Part shown: in pieces, positions 1-10,900 of the stretch
Position numbering within the stretch: position 1 is the first letter of the stretch
How the letters are laid out: every line of letters starts with the position of its first letter
Assembly: GCF_007990545.2 (NCBI RefSeq)
Contig: NZ_AP019829.2
Coordinates: forward strand, 1,612,001 to 1,676,000
DNA: 64,000 nucleotides
Direction: 5' to 3'
Origin: Leptotrichia wadei
GTDB taxonomy: Bacteria > Fusobacteriota > Fusobacteriia > Fusobacteriales > Leptotrichiaceae
Notes under the pieces: generated by a model
Databases searched by the model: none
What the model saw: only the letters and a program-made list of their open reading frames with translations
Told to the model about the DNA's origin: nothing
Made by a program: the position numbers and the translations under genes

Positions 1-593
1 ACATCAATATACTTGTCTGCACGAATTAAATCCTTTACCAATTCTCTATCTGGCTTTTCCACAAGCTGAACTGTATTTTTTGGCAATCCATGAGCATCTG
101 CAACTCTATTTAATAAATTATTTAAATAAATATTTGAATTTAAGGCATCTTCTGAACCACGTAAAATTATCGCATTTGAAGATTTTATTGCAAGTCCTGC
201 CGCATCGACTGTAACATTTGGACGTGATTCGTAAATCATTCCGATTACTCCAAGAGGAACTCTCTTTTTAGCAATGCTCATTCCATTTTTATGATTCCAT
301 CCTGTAACGACTTCTCCAATCGGATCTGGGAACGCAGCCATTTCTCGTAAACTCTGGGCCATCCCTTCAATTCTGCTATCAGTCAATGTCATTCTATCTA
401 GCAAAGCAAAAGAAATTCCATTTTTTTCCCCTTTTTCCAAATCTATTTTATTCGCAGCTTTTATTCCTTCTTTTTTATTTATAAGCTCATCTGCAATTGC
501 AAGCAAAACATCATTTTTAGTTTTAGTTCCAATTTTCAAAAGTTCTCTTGACGCAATTTTTGCTTTTTCTCCAAGTTCTTCTATATAATTCAT
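1..593 (-). CDS. proA: Glutamate-5-semialdehyde dehydrogenase (gamma-glutamyl phosphate reductase), 3' part missing
   Basis: ProA reduces gamma-glutamyl phosphate to glutamate 5-semialdehyde with NADPH, the second step of proline synthesis in the cytoplasm. The visible N-terminal 197 residues begin MNYIEELGEKAKIAS and contain the family stretches VPLGVIGMIYESRPNVT and AIILRGSEDALNSN. The gene runs off the left edge of the window, so the catalytic cysteine region is not visible. The start is ATG at 593, with GAGGG about 7 nt upstream. It lies 42 nt downstream of proB on the same strand, the usual proBA operon order for these two enzymes, which act on an unstable intermediate. Confidence 0.96.
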   Translation of the reverse strand, partial: MNYIEELGEKAKIASRELLKIGTKTKNDVLLAIADELINKKEGIKAANKIDLEKGEKNGISFALLDRMTLTDSRIEGMAQSLREMAAFPDPIGEVVTGWNHKNGMSIAKKRVPLGVIGMIYESRPNVTVDAAGLAIKSSNAIILRGSEDALNSNIYLNNLLNRVADAHGLPKNTVQLVEKPDRELVKDLIRADKYID

Positions 594-635
594 ATTTTCC
601 CTCATTTCTCATTTTTTACTTTATATATAAATATT

Positions 636-1778
636 TTATTTTTTTACTACAACATTGTCAATATGAATCACCGCATCATCATATTTATAACCTAAAATTT
701 CTTCAATATTTTCACTTTTAACACCTTTTATAAGATTAATTTCCTCTGCCGAATAATTTGAAATTCCTGTTGCAATTACTTTTCCTTCCAAATTTTCAAT
801 TTCGATAACCGCTCCTTTGTCAAAACTTCCTTCTACAGATTTTATTCCAACAGACAATAAACTTTTACCATTTTTCAATGCTGTTTTTGCACCATCATCA
901 ATTGTCAATGCACCTTCTTTGTTAGGTCCGTATGCAAGCCAGTATTTTTTCAAGCTAATTTTTTTATTTTTCTTCACAAAAAGTGTTCCAATATTTTCTT
1001 TTTCAACAATTCTAGTTATATTTCTAGGGTCGTCTCCACTTGCAATAACTAAACTTGTTCCGATTTTTGTTACCATTTCCGCAGCAATAATTTTTGTAAT
1101 CATTCCACCAGTTCCAAATTTTGAACCTTCTGAACCTGCCATATTTTTTATATCCTCGTTGATATCTCCAACAATATGGATTAAATTAGCATCCTCATAT
1201 TTTCTAGGATTTTTGTTATAAAGCCCATCAATATCTGACAAAATAATTAATAAATCAGCATCAATCAATCCTGAAACGAGTGCAGACATAGTATCATTAT
1301 CGCCAACCTTTATTTTTAGAGCATTTGATACAATTGCATCATTTTCATTTATAATTGGAATAATTTTTCTTTTCAAAAAGGCATTACAGACGTTTCTCAT
1401 GTTCAAATATCTTTTTCTATTTGAAAATTCCTCTTTTGTCAATAAAAGTTGCCCAATTATTTTATTGTGCTCTTTAAAAAGTGTCTGATAAATCTGCATA
1501 AGCGAAACTTGTCCAACAGCTGATAACATCTGTTTTTCAGCCAAAGTTTTAGGTTTTTCATTTATGTTAAGAAGCCCCATTCCAGCACCAACCGCTCCGG
1601 AACTCACAAGAATCACATCATACCCCTTATTCTGTAAATTACTTAATTCCATTACAATTTTTTTTATCTTATCAATATTTAAACGTCCATCTTCAGTTGT
1701 AAGTGTTGATGTTCCTACTTTTACAACAATTCTTTGGACATTTCCTAATATTTCTTCTCTATTATTAATAGTTTTCAT
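636..1778 (-). CDS. proB: Glutamate 5-kinase with C-terminal PUA domain
   Basis: ProB phosphorylates glutamate to gamma-glutamyl phosphate, the first and normally proline-inhibited step of proline synthesis. The 380-residue length equals that of PUA-containing ProB proteins. The amino-acid kinase domain (about residues 14-265) shows VVKVGTSTLT, VSSGAVGAGM and INENDAIV. The C-terminal 100 residues (YGPNKEGALTIDDGAK onward, ending in ...GYKYDDAVIHIDNVVV) form the PUA domain. proA follows after 42 nt, so the two are probably one transcript. No riboswitch or attenuator is apparent in the 130 nt upstream. Confidence 0.97.
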   Translation of the reverse strand: MKTINNREEILGNVQRIVVKVGTSTLTTEDGRLNIDKIKKIVMELSNLQNKGYDVILVSSGAVGAGMGLLNINEKPKTLAEKQMLSAVGQVSLMQIYQTLFKEHNKIIGQLLLTKEEFSNRKRYLNMRNVCNAFLKRKIIPIINENDAIVSNALKIKVGDNDTMSALVSGLIDADLLIILSDIDGLYNKNPRKYEDANLIHIVGDINEDIKNMAGSEGSKFGTGGMITKIIAAEMVTKIGTSLVIASGDDPRNITRIVEKENIGTLFVKKNKKISLKKYWLAYGPNKEGALTIDDGAKTALKNGKSLLSVGIKSVEGSFDKGAVIEIENLEGKVIATGISNYSAEEINLIKGVKSENIEEILGYKYDDAVIHIDNVVVKK

Positions 1779-1908
1779 CTCTTTTATTTCCCTTTTCTCT
1801 AATAATTTGTAGAATTTTTTTATTACTAAACTTCAATAAAAAGATGAAGCGATATTTTTAGCAATAATTTCCAACTCTAAAAGTAAATAATGTTTTAAGA
1901 CAATATTT

Positions 1909-2052
1909 CTATTTTTTCAATCTATTACAAAGACTTGTATTTACACAAGTATATCCTCCTGCAACAGCTCCAGCTCCCAATGCTAATGCTGTACAAGAAC
2001 TCAAGCTCATCATTAACACAATTATTGCTCCTATAATTTTAATTTTTCTCAT
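1909..2052 (-). CDS. Small predicted lipoprotein, 47 residues
   Basis: A short reading frame encoding MRKIKIIGAIIVLMMSLSSC followed by TALALGAGAVAGGYTCVNTSLCNRLKK. It has a basic N-terminus, a hydrophobic stretch and a lipobox LSSC, so it should be lipidated at Cys20 and exported. The mature part is only 28 residues, starts with an Ala/Gly-rich segment and has two more cysteines. A strong ribosome site (GAGAGGTAGG) sits 6 nt before the ATG. It lies between the amylase gene and proB with about 110 and 130 nt gaps. I do not recognise a family; function unknown. The ribosome site and the perfect signal sequence are the support for it being real. Confidence 0.65.
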   Translation of the reverse strand: MRKIKIIGAIIVLMMSLSSCTALALGAGAVAGGYTCVNTSLCNRLKK

Positions 2053-2163
2053 TTTTCCTACCTCTCAATCTGGTTTTTAAATTAACCTAAAAAATTTACT
2101 ATATTTTAACTTTTTTAATTTATTTATTTCTTTATAATAATAAATAATTTTGGTATTTTAATC

Positions 2164-3606
2164 TTAACTTTTTCGTATCCATACAGAAATTTTTTCACTT
2201 CCAACTTTAAAACGGGCATTTCCTTCCTCATTTATTACAACATCTTCATATCCACTGCCTGTGACTTCCTGCCAAACCTGACCAGTCCGTTCCTTTCCAA
2301 CTTCTATCTGAATTTCACCTTCCTCATCAGAATTTGAAAGTACGGCTACACAGCCAGTCCATTCGTCTCTTCCTGTTCTTTGAATTGCAATTATATTTGG
2401 ATCTTCAAAATGATTTATCTGCTCTCCATAAGCATACAGTCTTCGGACTTCCAGAAGTTTATCAATTATCCATTGATGTGGACTCTTTTCTCCGCCTACA
2501 CCGTAATAATCTCCATAAAATAAGCAAGGATAACCATCTTTTGATAATAGAATTATAGCATAAGAATGTGGAATAAACCAGCTTTCCACTTTTGATTCCA
2601 AGGCACTTCCCTTTTGAGAATCGTGATTATCCACAAATGTTACTGCTTCCATAGGATTTTCTGCAACTATTGTATGCTCAAAAATTTCCCGCAAGTCATA
2701 ACCTTTTTTCTTTTTAGAAGCATCATACATGTTAAAGTGAAGCCCTACATCAAATAAATCAGTTTTATAACCAACATTATCCAAATATTCCTTCAATTTT
2801 TCCAAGTCATTTCGCCAGTATTCTCCAACAGAATAAAATTTTTCTCCATAAGTTGCCCTTATTTGTGTCAAAAATTCTGCTATAAACTCATCTTTTATAT
2901 GTTTTACTGCATCCATTCTGAATCCATCAAGTTTCAATTCATTTACAACCCATTTTCCCCATCGGATTACTTCTTTCCGTACTTCAGGATGAGAAAAATC
3001 AATATCAGCATTCATCAAATAGTCATAATTTCCAAGTTCAGAATCAACTCCTTCATCCCAGTCCTTGTTTTCTCCAACAATCTTATAAATTCCATTTTTA
3101 CCTGTTCGGTTATCAAAATCAATACCGTCAAAAAGGTTATAATTCCACTTAAATGCAGAATATTTATCGTTTCTTCCAGGAAAAGTGAATTTTGTCCACC
3201 CTTCTATTTCAAAAGGTTCAGATATTTCCACTGTCCTATCTTCCGGATCAACTTCAATTGCCAAAAAATTCTCTGTTTCGTCAGCACCGCCCTTATGATT
3301 CAAAACCGCATCCAAATACACATTTATATTATACTTATGAAGCTCTTCAATTGCCTCAATCAATTCTTGTTTTGTCCCATATTTCGTTCTAACAGTTCCT
3401 TTTTGATCAAATTCCCCTAAATCCCACAAATCATAAGCTCCATAACCAACATCATCTTGCGAAGTCCCTTTATATGCAGGCGGGATCCATACTCCAGTTA
3501 CTCCAATTTCACTCAAGTGCTTTGCATCTTCCTTCAATCGTTTCCAATGTTTTCCGTCATTCGGCAAATTCCATTCAAAATACTGTATCATTACTCCATT
3601 TTCCAT
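2164..3606 (-). CDS. amyA: Cytoplasmic alpha-amylase (GH13 family)
   Basis: Hydrolyses internal alpha-1,4 bonds of glycogen, starch or maltodextrins. The 480 residues carry all four GH13 signatures: DAVLNH (99-104), GFRMDAVKH with nucleophile Asp232, GEYW with acid/base Glu262, and FVDNHD with Asp329. The N-terminus MENGVMIQYFEWNLPNDG is that of the cytoplasmic AmyA/liquefying amylase subgroup, and there is no signal peptide, so it acts on internal or imported glucans. The ATG is preceded by AAGGAGAG. kdsB lies 43 nt upstream on the same strand, suggesting a shared transcript though the two have no known pathway link. No other glycogen genes are nearby. Confidence 0.93.
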   Translation of the reverse strand: MENGVMIQYFEWNLPNDGKHWKRLKEDAKHLSEIGVTGVWIPPAYKGTSQDDVGYGAYDLWDLGEFDQKGTVRTKYGTKQELIEAIEELHKYNINVYLDAVLNHKGGADETENFLAIEVDPEDRTVEISEPFEIEGWTKFTFPGRNDKYSAFKWNYNLFDGIDFDNRTGKNGIYKIVGENKDWDEGVDSELGNYDYLMNADIDFSHPEVRKEVIRWGKWVVNELKLDGFRMDAVKHIKDEFIAEFLTQIRATYGEKFYSVGEYWRNDLEKLKEYLDNVGYKTDLFDVGLHFNMYDASKKKKGYDLREIFEHTIVAENPMEAVTFVDNHDSQKGSALESKVESWFIPHSYAIILLSKDGYPCLFYGDYYGVGGEKSPHQWIIDKLLEVRRLYAYGEQINHFEDPNIIAIQRTGRDEWTGCVAVLSNSDEEGEIQIEVGKERTGQVWQEVTGSGYEDVVINEEGNARFKVGSEKISVWIRKS

Positions 3607-3649
3607 AAAAATTCTCTCCTTTTTGTAATATTTTTAATTTTACAATTTT

Positions 3650-4396
3650 TTATTCAAGTTTTATTCCATTTTCCTTTATAAATTTAACAACTTCCCTCAA
3701 ATCCTCTTCTGTATCCACACCTATCACATTCGACTTAGTTTCCAACACCTTTATTTTATACCCATTTTCAATAAATCTCAACTGCTCAAGCGACTCAATT
3801 TTTTCAAGCACACCTTCCTTCAAATTTTTTAATTTGTTCAAAAAACTCGTGGTATATCCGTAAATCCCAATATGTCTAAAGTACTTAAAATCTGCATTTT
3901 TATTACGTTCATAAGGAATTACAGAACGGCTAAAATAAATGGCATTGTCATTAAAATCTGCAATAACCTTTACATGATTTGGATTTTCAATCTCCTTTTG
4001 AGATTTTATTTCCTGTTTCAGTGTAATAATTTCTGATTTTTCACTTCTGTAATTATTTGCAAGAACATTAATTGATTCAATGTCAATCAACGGCTCATCC
4101 CCCTGAATATTTATCACAAAATCATAATTTTTAAATTTATCTTTATTTATAACTTCAACTATTCTAGAAGTCCCATTCTGATGATTTTCAGCAGTCATAA
4201 CCACATTTCCCCCAAATTTTTTCACAGCCTCAAAAATCCTTTCGTCATCTGTCGCCACAACCAATCCATCAATATCCGCATTTTTAGCCCTTTTGTAAAC
4301 CCATTCAATCATAGAATGTCCACAAATATCTTTTAATGGCTTTCCTTCAAACCTGCTAGATGCATATCTCGCTGGAATTACTCCTAATATTTTCAT
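3650..4396 (-). CDS. kdsB: 3-deoxy-manno-octulosonate cytidylyltransferase
   Basis: KdsB activates Kdo to CMP-Kdo for the inner core of lipopolysaccharide, in the cytoplasm. The 248-residue length is normal. Motifs include IPARYASSRFEGKPL at the N-terminus (nucleotide-binding loop), VVATDDERI, TAENHQNGTSRI and NIQGDEPLI, all typical of KdsB. The start ATG at 4396 has AGAGGAG 8 nt upstream. This gene is the best evidence in the window for an outer membrane with Kdo-containing LPS. It is the first gene after a divergent intergenic region shared with the plus-strand autotransporter. Confidence 0.96.
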   Translation of the reverse strand: MKILGVIPARYASSRFEGKPLKDICGHSMIEWVYKRAKNADIDGLVVATDDERIFEAVKKFGGNVVMTAENHQNGTSRIVEVINKDKFKNYDFVINIQGDEPLIDIESINVLANNYRSEKSEIITLKQEIKSQKEIENPNHVKVIADFNDNAIYFSRSVIPYERNKNADFKYFRHIGIYGYTTSFLNKLKNLKEGVLEKIESLEQLRFIENGYKIKVLETKSNVIGVDTEEDLREVVKFIKENGIKLE

Positions 4397-4608
4397 AAAT
4401 ATACTCCTCTTTTTGATAATCTTGTAAAATTACAATAATAACGTTTTTTTTTAATCTAAAATTTTTAATTTTTATCAATTTAATTTTAAATCAGTTTTGA
4501 ATATATTTTATCACATTTTTGTCTAAATTACATTATTTTATTGTTATAAAGATTTTTTTATTTCATAAATTACAATATTAATTGTGACATTTTACCAAGT
4601 TTTTTTGC

Positions 4609-4637
4609 TTGCTTTTTTTTTTAAATTTTAGTATAAT
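4609..4637 (+). promoter_or_regulatory. Candidate sigma70 promoter for the autotransporter; long leader follows
   Basis: TTGCTT (4609-4614), a 17-bp spacer and TATAAT (4632-4637) match the housekeeping promoter pattern. Transcription from here would give a leader of about 265 nt before the ATG at 4911. The 513-bp gap 4397-4910 is otherwise extremely AT-rich. It contains three near copies of the phrase ATCACTT around 4727-4755 but no clear riboswitch or stable hairpin. A 62-codon antisense frame in the leader is not convincing as a gene. Confidence 0.5.
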
Positions 4638-4910
4638 AATAGTAAAATATTTTTTTTAAAAGATAATAAATTTAAAATCATATTTTTAAAGTTTATATTA
4701 CACTTAAAAAAATATTTCAAAAAAAAATCACTTACAATCACTAAAAAATCACTTTTATCAAAAATTATTTTGAGCACTATCGAAAAGAACCATGGAAAAA
4801 TCTTAATAGTTTTCAAGCAATTTCACTATATTTAAAATTTTTTTTGGTTTTATATCATAAATGAAAAATTTAATTATCACAAAAAATTTTTTACAAGGAG
4901 ATATATTAAA

Positions 4911-7900
4911 ATGACAAATAGCATTACAAAAATAAAGCAGGATTTGCGGGCTTATGCAAAAAGATGTAAGGATGTGCATTATACAGAAGGTCTAGTAATA
5001 ACATTTTTAATTACTGGAATGCTTTTTGCAGCGAGGAATCTATTTTCAGATTCGGCAGGTACAAGTATAGAAAATCAGAAACAAGCAATTTCTACATCAA
5101 TTAAGACAATACATCAGCAAGTCAAAGCAACACGAAAAGAAAATGACAAATTATTGAAAAGCACAAATCTTGAACTAATTCAATTAATGGAACAAGGAGA
5201 TCACGTTGTAAAAGCGCCTTGGAGCAGCTGGCAATATGGTATAAATTACTTTAATAACAACTGGAATGGTACTTATAAAGGTAGAGGAGATAAAAAGGAA
5301 AAATATCCTTATGAAGGTGTATATACAAGAAGTAATGATGTGTTTGTAAGAAATACATCTCCACTAAGTAATCAGTACAAAAAATTACCTTCAATGGGCT
5401 TGGCACAAACAAGTTACGGTTTAATAAGCAATATACGTGAACAGGAACCATTAGTAAGTGCTAAGGCAGAAGTAGCTATAATTCCAAGAACAGTACTAAA
5501 AAACCCTTTAAATGTGGTAACTCCCACAATGACAGAACCCAACCCAACAACACCTAACATAGCAATAAAACCGCCAAAATCAATAAAAATTGTGGAACCA
5601 ACAGCACCAAATGTAAATCCAAACTTGCCAGAACCAAACGCAAGTCCTTTTGTTGACTACTGTTTCACAGGATGTGGAAATAGTAATAGTTGGGTAGCGG
5701 CTGATTCTAGACGTTCTGGAGGGGGTGCGACATATTATGCAGGAGTAGATAGTAGTGGAAATTTTAATGATCTTGCAAGACCAGCTCAAGTGATATACAT
5801 AAATAATTCTCATAATGTAAATGGACATGGTTTTTCATTTAGTAATGATGCAACTGGTGTAACAATGTACTTAGCTGGAAGCAGTAACGGAACTCGAAAT
5901 GTAGGAAATGGTGGTCATGTTGCGGGGCAAATAGGGATTCACTCTGTGGCTGATGGTAAATTAGCAAATATTACAGCTAATTTGTATGGAAGAGCTGCAT
6001 TTCATTCAATAGAAACTTGGCATGCAGGACATAATTTATATGATAATGTGACTGTTAATCTTAAAGGGACAGATAATACAGTATTTCTTATTTATCCAGC
6101 TGCATGGGAATCGTTGGTTTTACACACAAGTGTGAATGGTGTTAATGGTACTCATAATAAAAGAGGTGAATTTAATGGAAGTGTAGACGTTACGATACCA
6201 GAATCTGCAAGTCAAAATATTATCTATAATGTGTTAGGGGCACAAGCAAGTTTTGCTGTGGAAAGTAGAGGAAATTATATACTTGAAGGACAAGGAAACA
6301 TGGTGTATTCAGGATATGGATATTCTCCAAATTATAAAAATTTAAATGGAGAAACTTATAGCACTTCAAACGGAAGAACTGCTTCAGTAACTATTAGTGC
6401 TCCTGGAACTTCAAGAATACCATATATAAATTTAGAGAAATATGTACAATCATATGGAGATGACAATATAATTTTGTATTTTGCAAATAAAAATAAAAAT
6501 GCAGCAGGAGATCCGTATCAAGAAGGTATCACTACAGGTGCTAACAGTATTGATAACTGGAAAGAAGCAGTAGTAGGGATTTATCAAGGAGAAATTTCGG
6601 CAAAAGCAGTTATTGGAAATCAATTAAATATAGCAAATGACGGTACTCCTCAAACTGGAGGAAATAAAACTAGTGGAGATAATAAATATGTTGAAACAAA
6701 TGTTGGAGTATTTGCAAGATCTGGACAAAGAAAAGATATTACTCCTTCTAATGATATGGGTGCATTAGGTATTTTTGATAAGGATAAAGTACATTCTTTA
6801 CAAATAAATAATGTTGACATTAAATTTGGAAAATATTCTAAGAGTGGAATTATGTTTGCATCTGAATATGGAACTATAATGGATGTAGCAATGAGTACAA
6901 ATAACAAAGAAGTGATAACAACATTGTCAACTGATATAAAAGACAATGGAAATGCTGCATCAATAGGAATAGTAGGACCATCAGGTGCTGGAAAAATTTC
7001 AGCCGATGATTCTTTAAATGAAGCGGCAACTGGAACCATTATTGCCTATTCAAATGGTGTTTGGGATAATAACAAACATAGTATGAGTGCTGCTACAAAT
7101 ACTGCTCTTAAAGGAAAACCAAGTGAAATTAATATTGGTGCGAATGTAGAACTTTCTGCAAGATACTTGAAGACAGGTGTAGATGCAAATGGAAATGAGA
7201 CAGGAATAAATCCTATTGCTTATCTTGCAAAAGATGGAGGATTAGTTAATGCTAAAGGAACAACAGATGCTAAAGGATTTGGTTCAATAATTGCATATGC
7301 GGAAGGCTTTGATTCTAATAACCAAACTACAGTATCGAAAGTAGAAACAACAGGGAAAATAACAGCTGTTGACGAATGGGTTTCAAATGATGATAAGACA
7401 GTGCCGTATATTTATAAGAATATAGGGGGATTGGCTAAAAATAAAGGACACATTGATATTAATGGAACGGCTGAAATTAATGGTATAGGAGCACTTGCTA
7501 CAGGAGATGGCTCTATTGTAAATTTAAATGGTTCAAATAATGTGATTAGAGCTGGTAGAACTGGAGGACTTGCGGCATTTGATAAAGGAGTAGTAAATAT
7601 CGCAGGAACAACGAAAATAGAAGTTAAAGATATAAGATATTTAGATAGTAAAAATGTTGTTCAGACATCAGGAAGCCATGATAGTACAACACCATTTTAT
7701 GCTAGTGGTGGTGGAAAAATTAATTTTAATGCCAATACAGAAATAGAAATGCACAATGGATTAATTATTCCTGATACTTCTGACACTAAATTTTATTCTC
7801 AAACTGCAACACCTACCTCATCAGCAACAAAATATTTTAATATGGGAAAAGTAAAGTATAAGATAGTTGGAGATAAAGTTACATTTGGAGTATTTAATAA

Positions 7901-10900
7901 TAAATCAAATGTTATTTGGAATGGAAGTACTCAGGATTTAGCAAGTGGACTAGGCTTTAATGGAATTATTACTTATGATTCAAGTAATCCAAATCCATTT
8001 GTAAAAACTGTGTTTGAAAATTCTGATATAACACTAGATACTACAAGTACAGTTCCAGGAAGCAATAATACTAATGCTGCAATTAATTTGACATTAACAC
8101 CTTATACTAATGAAGGATTTAATGCAATTACTGCCGAAAGATCAAGAATAACAATAGCTTCTACTCAGACGATAGATGCTACAACAGCTTTAAATGAAAA
8201 TATTCAGGGACTTTCAATGGGATCTAATAAAAATGCAACATCGAATGCAGAAACTGCATATATTAATTATGGGACTGTAAATAATACTGGAGGAACAGCG
8301 GCTGCCAATATTGCTGGAATGAATGTGAGTTATGGAACAATAACAAATAAATCTGGTGCAAATGTTACTGTAAATCACGGGGCTGGAATTTATGGAACTA
8401 ATGGAAGTAAACTTGTAAATGAAGCTGGGGCAACTATAACTGTAACAGATTCAGGAGCGGCTATTGCGGCGAAAGTTACGGCTGATACTACACGTCTTTT
8501 AAATTATGGAACTGATAAGTCAGGAAATACTCAGACAGCTATAGAGATTACAAATGAAGGAAACCTTGTGACAACAGGAATGGCAAATCCGATTGGAATA
8601 TTAGCACAAAATAACAGAGCGGATGAAGTTGATAGAAGTAGAGTGGTTATAAATAATAAAAATAATATTACTCTTGGTGATAGAGGTGTTGGAATAATTG
8701 TTACGGCATCTTCTAAGACAGCTGGTGGAAATCCATTACATGGTGGAACAATAAATCTTACTGGAAATGGAAGTTCTGATATAGTTACAGGAGCAACGGG
8801 AACAGGAGTATATGCTCAAAATTCAAATGTTAATTTACTTACAAATTATGGTATTGAAACAAAAGAAGAAGGAGCAGGTATCTACGTAAAAGGAAATACT
8901 TCAACTATAAATGGGCCTGGAAAATTTGAATACAAATATAATGGTTCTGCTACAGGAAAAGGAGCAGGACTTGCATTCGGAGGAAGTCTTGCTGGAGAAA
9001 GCGGAAATCCTGATGCCAAAAATTATGTTGATGTAGATGTTGTAAATGCGACAAATACTACAGGTGGTATTGCTTCACTATATGCAACTGGTGGAGGCAC
9101 TTTAACAAATTATGGAACTATAAATGCTTCAACTGTAAAAGGGTATAACATAATAGGAGATGGAAGAAGCATTGTAAATGAAGGTGTGCTTAATGTTGTA
9201 AATTCTACAAATTCTTCAGAACCTAATATAGGTATAGTTGTAACAGGTTCTGGAAAAGCTGTAAATAATAAAAATATAGTAGCTGGAGATAAATCTGTTG
9301 GAATTTATGGACTAGATGCCGAACTTGGGTCAAATTCAGTTACAACAGTAGGTAAAGAAGGAATAGGAATATATTCTAAAGGCGGAACAGTTAAGCTTTT
9401 GACAGGAAGTACACTTAATGTTGGTACTGATGAAGGAGTCGGAGTTTATACAGTAGGAAATGGACAAAATGTATATTCTTCTGGAAATATAAATTTGGCA
9501 GAAAATTCGTTTGGATTTGTAAATGTTGGAAATAATAACATGGTAGAAAGTAATTCAAACGTAAGTTTACATAATAATAATATACATATATATTCATCTG
9601 ATGCAGCGGGAAGAATATATAATAAAGGAAATGTAACATCTAGCGGTAATAGAAACTATGGAGTATATGCTGCTGGACATTCAGAAAATAGTGGACACAT
9701 AAATATGACGACAGGTTTGGGAAATATAGGAATGTATAGTAAATCTGGAGATGCACATAATGTAGCAGGTGGAACAATAACTGTTGGTTTAAGTGGGACT
9801 AATCCAAATTACAATCCTATTGATTCAAGAACAGGAAACTTAAAAGATCCAACAAAACCACTAGATCCAGTAGGAACTTTGTATAGTGTAGGAATGGCGG
9901 CTGGATATCTTGAAAGAGATCCTAGAACAAATCTTCTTGTAAAAGATTCGGCAGGAAATAATATTGTACATGATCAAGGAAGAATAACAAATTCAGGTAC
10001 AATAAATGTTGTTGGAAAAGATAGTACAGGAATGTATGGAGCTGGTTCAAATACAGTTATAACGAATGCAGCCGGCTCTTTCATAAATCTTGCATCTGAT
10101 GGAGCAATAGGAATATTTGCAGAAGAAGGGGCAAGAGTAATAAACAGAGGTACAATTCAAACTACTGTTGATGGACTGAAGGATGTAAAAGGTGTTGTAC
10201 TTGGACAAAATTCTGTACTTGATAATCAAGGTGGTAAAATATTGATAAAAAATGCAGATACCAGTGTAGGAGTTCTTTTGAAAGGTGCGACTATAATTAA
10301 CAGAGGAACAATAGAAGTTAGAGGTGGAATAGGGTCAACTGAAACTCAAGTGTTTGAACAAAGTTCGACTGGAAAACCAGTATCAGCTTTCCCAAATATT
10401 ATTTCAATATCAGCTGAGCCGAATGCCCCTGAAGCTACAATAACAGTAAATGGACAAGTTGTGCAACCTGAACCTGTTAAATTTAACGTAATATCAGCAC
10501 CTAAACAAGTAAGTCTAAGTTCAATAGGAATTTATGTGGATACATCTGGAACAGAATATACAATACCAGTAGTTGGTCTTCAAAATCTTACAAAAGAGGC
10601 AGATCTAATAATTGGATCAGAAGCAGCAAGAAGAACAACAGCTAAAGAAATAGTAATAGATGACCCAAATATAATAGAACCTTATAATGAATCAATGAGA
10701 AGTAACGGAAGAGTAGACAAATGGAATTTTTATTCAGGAGCACTTACATGGGCTGCAACTGCCACAATAATAGATGCCAGCATGAGTGCATTCCCAGGAC
10801 ACGTTCAAATAAATAAAATGTACCTTGTAAAAAAACCTTATACTGACTGGGCTGGAAAAGATGCAACACCAGTAGATAGTACAGATACATATAATTTCTT

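Noticed and set aside
2863-3420. 185-codon plus-strand frame antisense to the amylase gene
   Set aside because: The opposite strand carries a complete amylase with all catalytic motifs; the antisense protein is Phe/Ile/Tyr-rich noise.
4628-4816. 62-codon minus-strand frame in the autotransporter leader
   Set aside because: Low-complexity, no ribosome site, overlaps the likely promoter of the plus-strand gene.
6650-7039. 129-codon minus-strand frame inside the first autotransporter
   Set aside because: Antisense shadow with no ribosome site and no recognisable domain.
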